DNA of 64,000 bases from Lentisphaeria bacterium. GTDB lineage: Bacteria; Verrucomicrobiota; Lentisphaeria; Victivallales; Victivallaceae. Position 1 is the first letter of the stretch; every line of letters begins with the position of its first letter. The position numbers and the translations under genes are program-made. Under the pieces are notes generated by a model. That model made no database searches. It had not been told where the DNA came from and saw only the letters and a program-made list of their open reading frames with translations. The DNA lies in contig CP091727.1 of NCBI GenBank assembly GCA_022009855.1, positions 248,001 through 312,000 of the forward strand. Reading direction: 5' to 3'. Shown piece by piece: positions 61,589 to 64,000 of the stretch.

Positions 61589-62518
61589 TCACCGATGCGA
61601 GCCGGAGGATGCGGCGCCTCCTCCTGATGGGCGAGTCGTTTCCGGAAGTTCTTCCGGCGCGCAGGTAATCTGTTCGCTCTCCAGAGCGTTCTCCCGAAAA
61701 CTGCTGGGAGAAACTCCGTGCCGATCGTGAAACAGATTGGAAAAGTGGAACGCAGACGAGCAGCCGAGACGATAGGCGATCTCCTTGATGGAGAGTTCCG
61801 TATTCTTCAGCAGATATTCCGCGGCCAGCATCTTGCGCCGCAGATAGTACTCCCGGCATGACATCCCGAGAAAACGGCGCATCAGCCGGTCCATCGTGGA
61901 GTGCGATGCTCCGGTCCGGCGGGAGAGTTCCGCGACGGAAAAAGGCCGGTCCAGCAGATTTTCGATCTCGTCCCGGATCCGGTAGAACAGCGGCGGAAGC
62001 GACGCCCCCGGATTGCCGGCCCGGGCAAAGAAGCTCATCAGGTAGTGGGTCTGCCCGATCAATTCCGGTTCATCGCCGGGGTGATTCGCCCGCAGGAGCT
62101 TCCCGATCCGGCGCAGGCGGCCGCTGATCTCCTCCGGGTCCGCAAGGCGAAACTGCCGAACCGTGTCCAGCCGGAGTCCCGCCGCGTACGCCTTGACCAG
62201 AGAGCCGCGGATCTCCAGCACCTGTTTCACATACGGCTCGGTGGTGAAGGACTCCTGCATGTAGAGCGAATCCATCGGAATCACCATCGCCTCCCCCGCG
62301 CACAGAATGTAATCCTTCCCTTCAACCACATAGTGAATCCGCCCCGACAGCATGACGGAAAACAACAGATAGGAAACGCGATGCATCCCCATCCGGGAGG
62401 GAGAAATCCGCGCCACCTCCTCCTCGCAGAAGGGGTAAACCGGCGGCTCCTCTTCCTGCTGAAAATTCCAGTAATTACACTCGAAGGAGAGCACGCCGTG
62501 AATGTCCGTCCGCCCCAT
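61589..62518 (-). CDS. AraC/XylS-family regulator
   Basis: About 309 residues, intact. Start set at the ATG 62516-62518 by GGAGGT five bases upstream. Cupin sensor (LFSVMLSGRIHYVVEGKDYI, LCAGEAMVIPMDSLYMQESF), then HTH motifs SVAELSRRTGASHSTMDRLM and SIKEIAYRLGCSSAFHFSNL with SPSSFREN. Divergent from a glycosidase gene at 62746. Confidence 0.92.
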   Translation of the reverse strand: MGRTDIHGVLSFECNYWNFQQEEEPPVYPFCEEEVARISPSRMGMHRVSYLLFSVMLSGRIHYVVEGKDYILCAGEAMVIPMDSLYMQESFTTEPYVKQVLEIRGSLVKAYAAGLRLDTVRQFRLADPEEISGRLRRIGKLLRANHPGDEPELIGQTHYLMSFFARAGNPGASLPPLFYRIRDEIENLLDRPFSVAELSRRTGASHSTMDRLMRRFLGMSCREYYLRRKMLAAEYLLKNTELSIKEIAYRLGCSSAFHFSNLFHDRHGVSPSSFRENALESEQITCAPEELPETTRPSGGGAASSGSHR

Positions 62519-62745
62519 TTCCACCTCCATTGCAGTTGCGGGAATTCAACATACATCTGCATGGCAATTTCCGCAACCGGAAAAGAGGAAATTTCTGAAA
62601 ATAAAGTGGATTCGACAAAAATACTTTTTATCATGATGTATGTTTTCCGGGCTGATTCTGTATGCCGGAATGCGTTTGAGACTTGCTTTCCCCGATCACT
62701 TCCGGTATAATAAAGACGAAGAGAAACCATGACAGGAAAGAACCG

Positions 62746-64000
62746 ATGAAACTCAACTATTCCCAGACGGATGCCGCGGCCAGAAGATATGTCCCGGTCG
62801 CGCTCGGCAACGGCGACCTCTCGTTTCAGATCGATGGCGGCGGCGCCATGGAGCAGCGGGAGTATTGCGGCATGACACCCGACGTGGTCCGCGCCGGAAT
62901 CCGGTATGACTTTCCGCAGTTTCCGCTGATCTCCTTCGGCTCATTTCAGCAGGAGCTTCCGGGAACTCCCGCAATCGCCGGATTTCTTCAGGAGTTCGAC
63001 CCGGAAACCGGCCTCTGCCGCTGCCGGACCGACTATGCGGACGGTTCCCGCCTCGACACGACGGTGTTCTGCCATCTCCGGCTCAATCTGATCGTCATCC
63101 GCAAAAGCGGACCGCCGCGGAAAATCCACGGTTCCGCTTCCTCTACCGGATCTCGCCATCCCGCCTGCGGGTGCGGACCGCCGGGGCGGCGCTGGAGTAT
63201 GAGGTGGAGAGTTTTCAGCCGGTTCAGGGGAAGATCTCCTTTCATCCGGAAAACGGTGTCGAATTCCAGCCGACCGCAGACGGGCGGGGAATCGCCCTCG
63301 ACTCTCCGGCAGGAGAACTCACGCTCAAGATCGCCTTCGACGACGAAGCGCGGCACGCAGCGGAGACCCGGTCGGCGGAGGAGCTGGAGCAATCCTCCCG
63401 CCGGGCCTGGGCGGAATTTTACCGGGAGTCCCGCCTGCCCCGCCTGACCGGCCGTCTGGCGGAGGCCGCGCGCATGGCGGAATACCATCTGCGCATCAGC
63501 AGCACGCGGTACGCCATGCCGATCGGATTGTTTCACAGCCACTGGGAGGGGCGGTATTTCGCGTTCGACGAATACTTCATGCTGCGCGGTCTGCTGGCGG
63601 CCGGGCACTTTGAAGCAGCGAAGAAGATCGTCGATTTCCATTTTGCGGCGCTGCCCGCCGCACGCGCCCGCTATTTTCTCTACTTCGGCAATCAGGGCCA
63701 GGCGGCCCGTTTCGTCTGGGAGTCGATCGAAGCAGCGGGAGTGGAAGGCAGTCCGCCGGGACACTGGCTGGATCACATCTTCCACATGGCGCATGTGGCG
63801 CTGGGAGCATTCGACTACTGCCGGGCGACGCAGGACGACGAGTATCTGCGGCAGTGCGGCTATCCTCTGCTGAGCGCCTGCGCAAACTTTTATCTGGAAC
63901 AGGCGGTGACCCCGGACGGGGACCGGCTGATCATCGGCAAATGCGCCGATCTGGAGCGGCTCGGTCAGGCGAAGCTCAATCCGTTCATGACCTCCTGCGG
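62746..64000 (+). CDS. Glycoside hydrolase-like protein, (alpha/alpha)6 type, 3' end outside window (one frameshift)
   Basis: Starts MKLNYSQTDAAARRYVPVAL, with an N-terminal beta-sandwich (VALGNGDLSFQIDGGGAMEQ; GLCRCRTDYADGSRLDTTVF). A break near 63115 leads into a helical barrel (RYAMPIGLFHSHWEGRYFAF; FDEYFMLRGLLAAGHFEAAK; LSACANFYLEQAVTPDGDRL). The order beta-sandwich then helical barrel is that of GH65/GH95/GH94-type enzymes; the exact family and catalytic acid lie beyond the window. No signal peptide. Divergent from the AraC gene at 61589. Confidence 0.72.

Noticed and set aside
1..64000. CRISPR arrays or cas genes
   Set aside because: No regularly spaced repeats and no Cas motifs were seen on either strand.

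Overview
The window looks like a chromosomal segment of a gut-type anaerobe of the Lentisphaerota, probably Victivallis-like. This is an inference from four class-III-signal pseudopilins (FTLIELLIVIAIIAIL...) with Lentisphaerae/Planctomycetes-style C-termini, many AraC/LacI/GntR sugar regulators, secreted glycosidases, HydG (an [FeFe]-hydrogenase maturase) and a glycyl-radical enzyme. Base composition is GC-rich except for an AT-rich island at about 12.4-14.8 kb.

Layout. 0-1.2 kb: LacI-type regulator followed by a pseudopilin that runs off the left edge. 1.3-7 kb: housekeeping block on the minus strand (ACT protein + UPF0210, purU overlapping an O-antigen-ligase-like gene, zinc-ribbon protein). 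7-12 kb: AraC regulator divergent from SDR, glycyl-radical enzyme and its activase. 12.1-14.9 kb: tRNA-Met, then an AT-rich island with membrane-protein genes, one split by an IS5-family element. 15-20 kb: AraC, pseudopilin, large secreted glycosidase. 20.1-22.1 kb: promoter, structured leader and strong terminator ahead of a TM1266-type regulator and hydG. 22.1-27.2 kb: GH2 beta-galactosidase divergent from a LacI-type regulator, then a small secreted protein. 27.2-38.5 kb: cca, nitroreductase, gph, tsaD, ispF, SGNH hydrolase, a chagasin-like inhibitor divergent from a C39-like peptidase, two esterases, a TauE exporter. 38.5-54 kb: queH, a GntR regulator with a solute-binding-like sensor, a sugar epimerase, and two pseudopilin/glycosidase clusters; one glycosidase is cut by an IS. 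53.6-55 kb: IS110 element. 55-64 kb: Gfo/Idh oxidoreductase, a second copy of the IS, nagA, nagB, AraC regulators, a sugar-phosphate-isomerase-like protein and a partial (alpha/alpha)6-type glycosidase.

Functional theme: local sugar-responsive regulators each control a pseudopilin plus one or more secreted glycan-degrading proteins. Cytoplasmic sugar enzymes (epimerases, NagA/NagB, Gfo/Idh) and fermentative enzymes (glycyl-radical enzyme, hydrogenase maturation) complete the route from glycan to fermentation product.

Caution: roughly half the genes, including conserved ones such as hydG and cca, contain single-base frameshifts, many in homopolymer runs. These are most simply read as sequencing errors. 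Such genes are given as one feature across the breaks, with the breaks stated.
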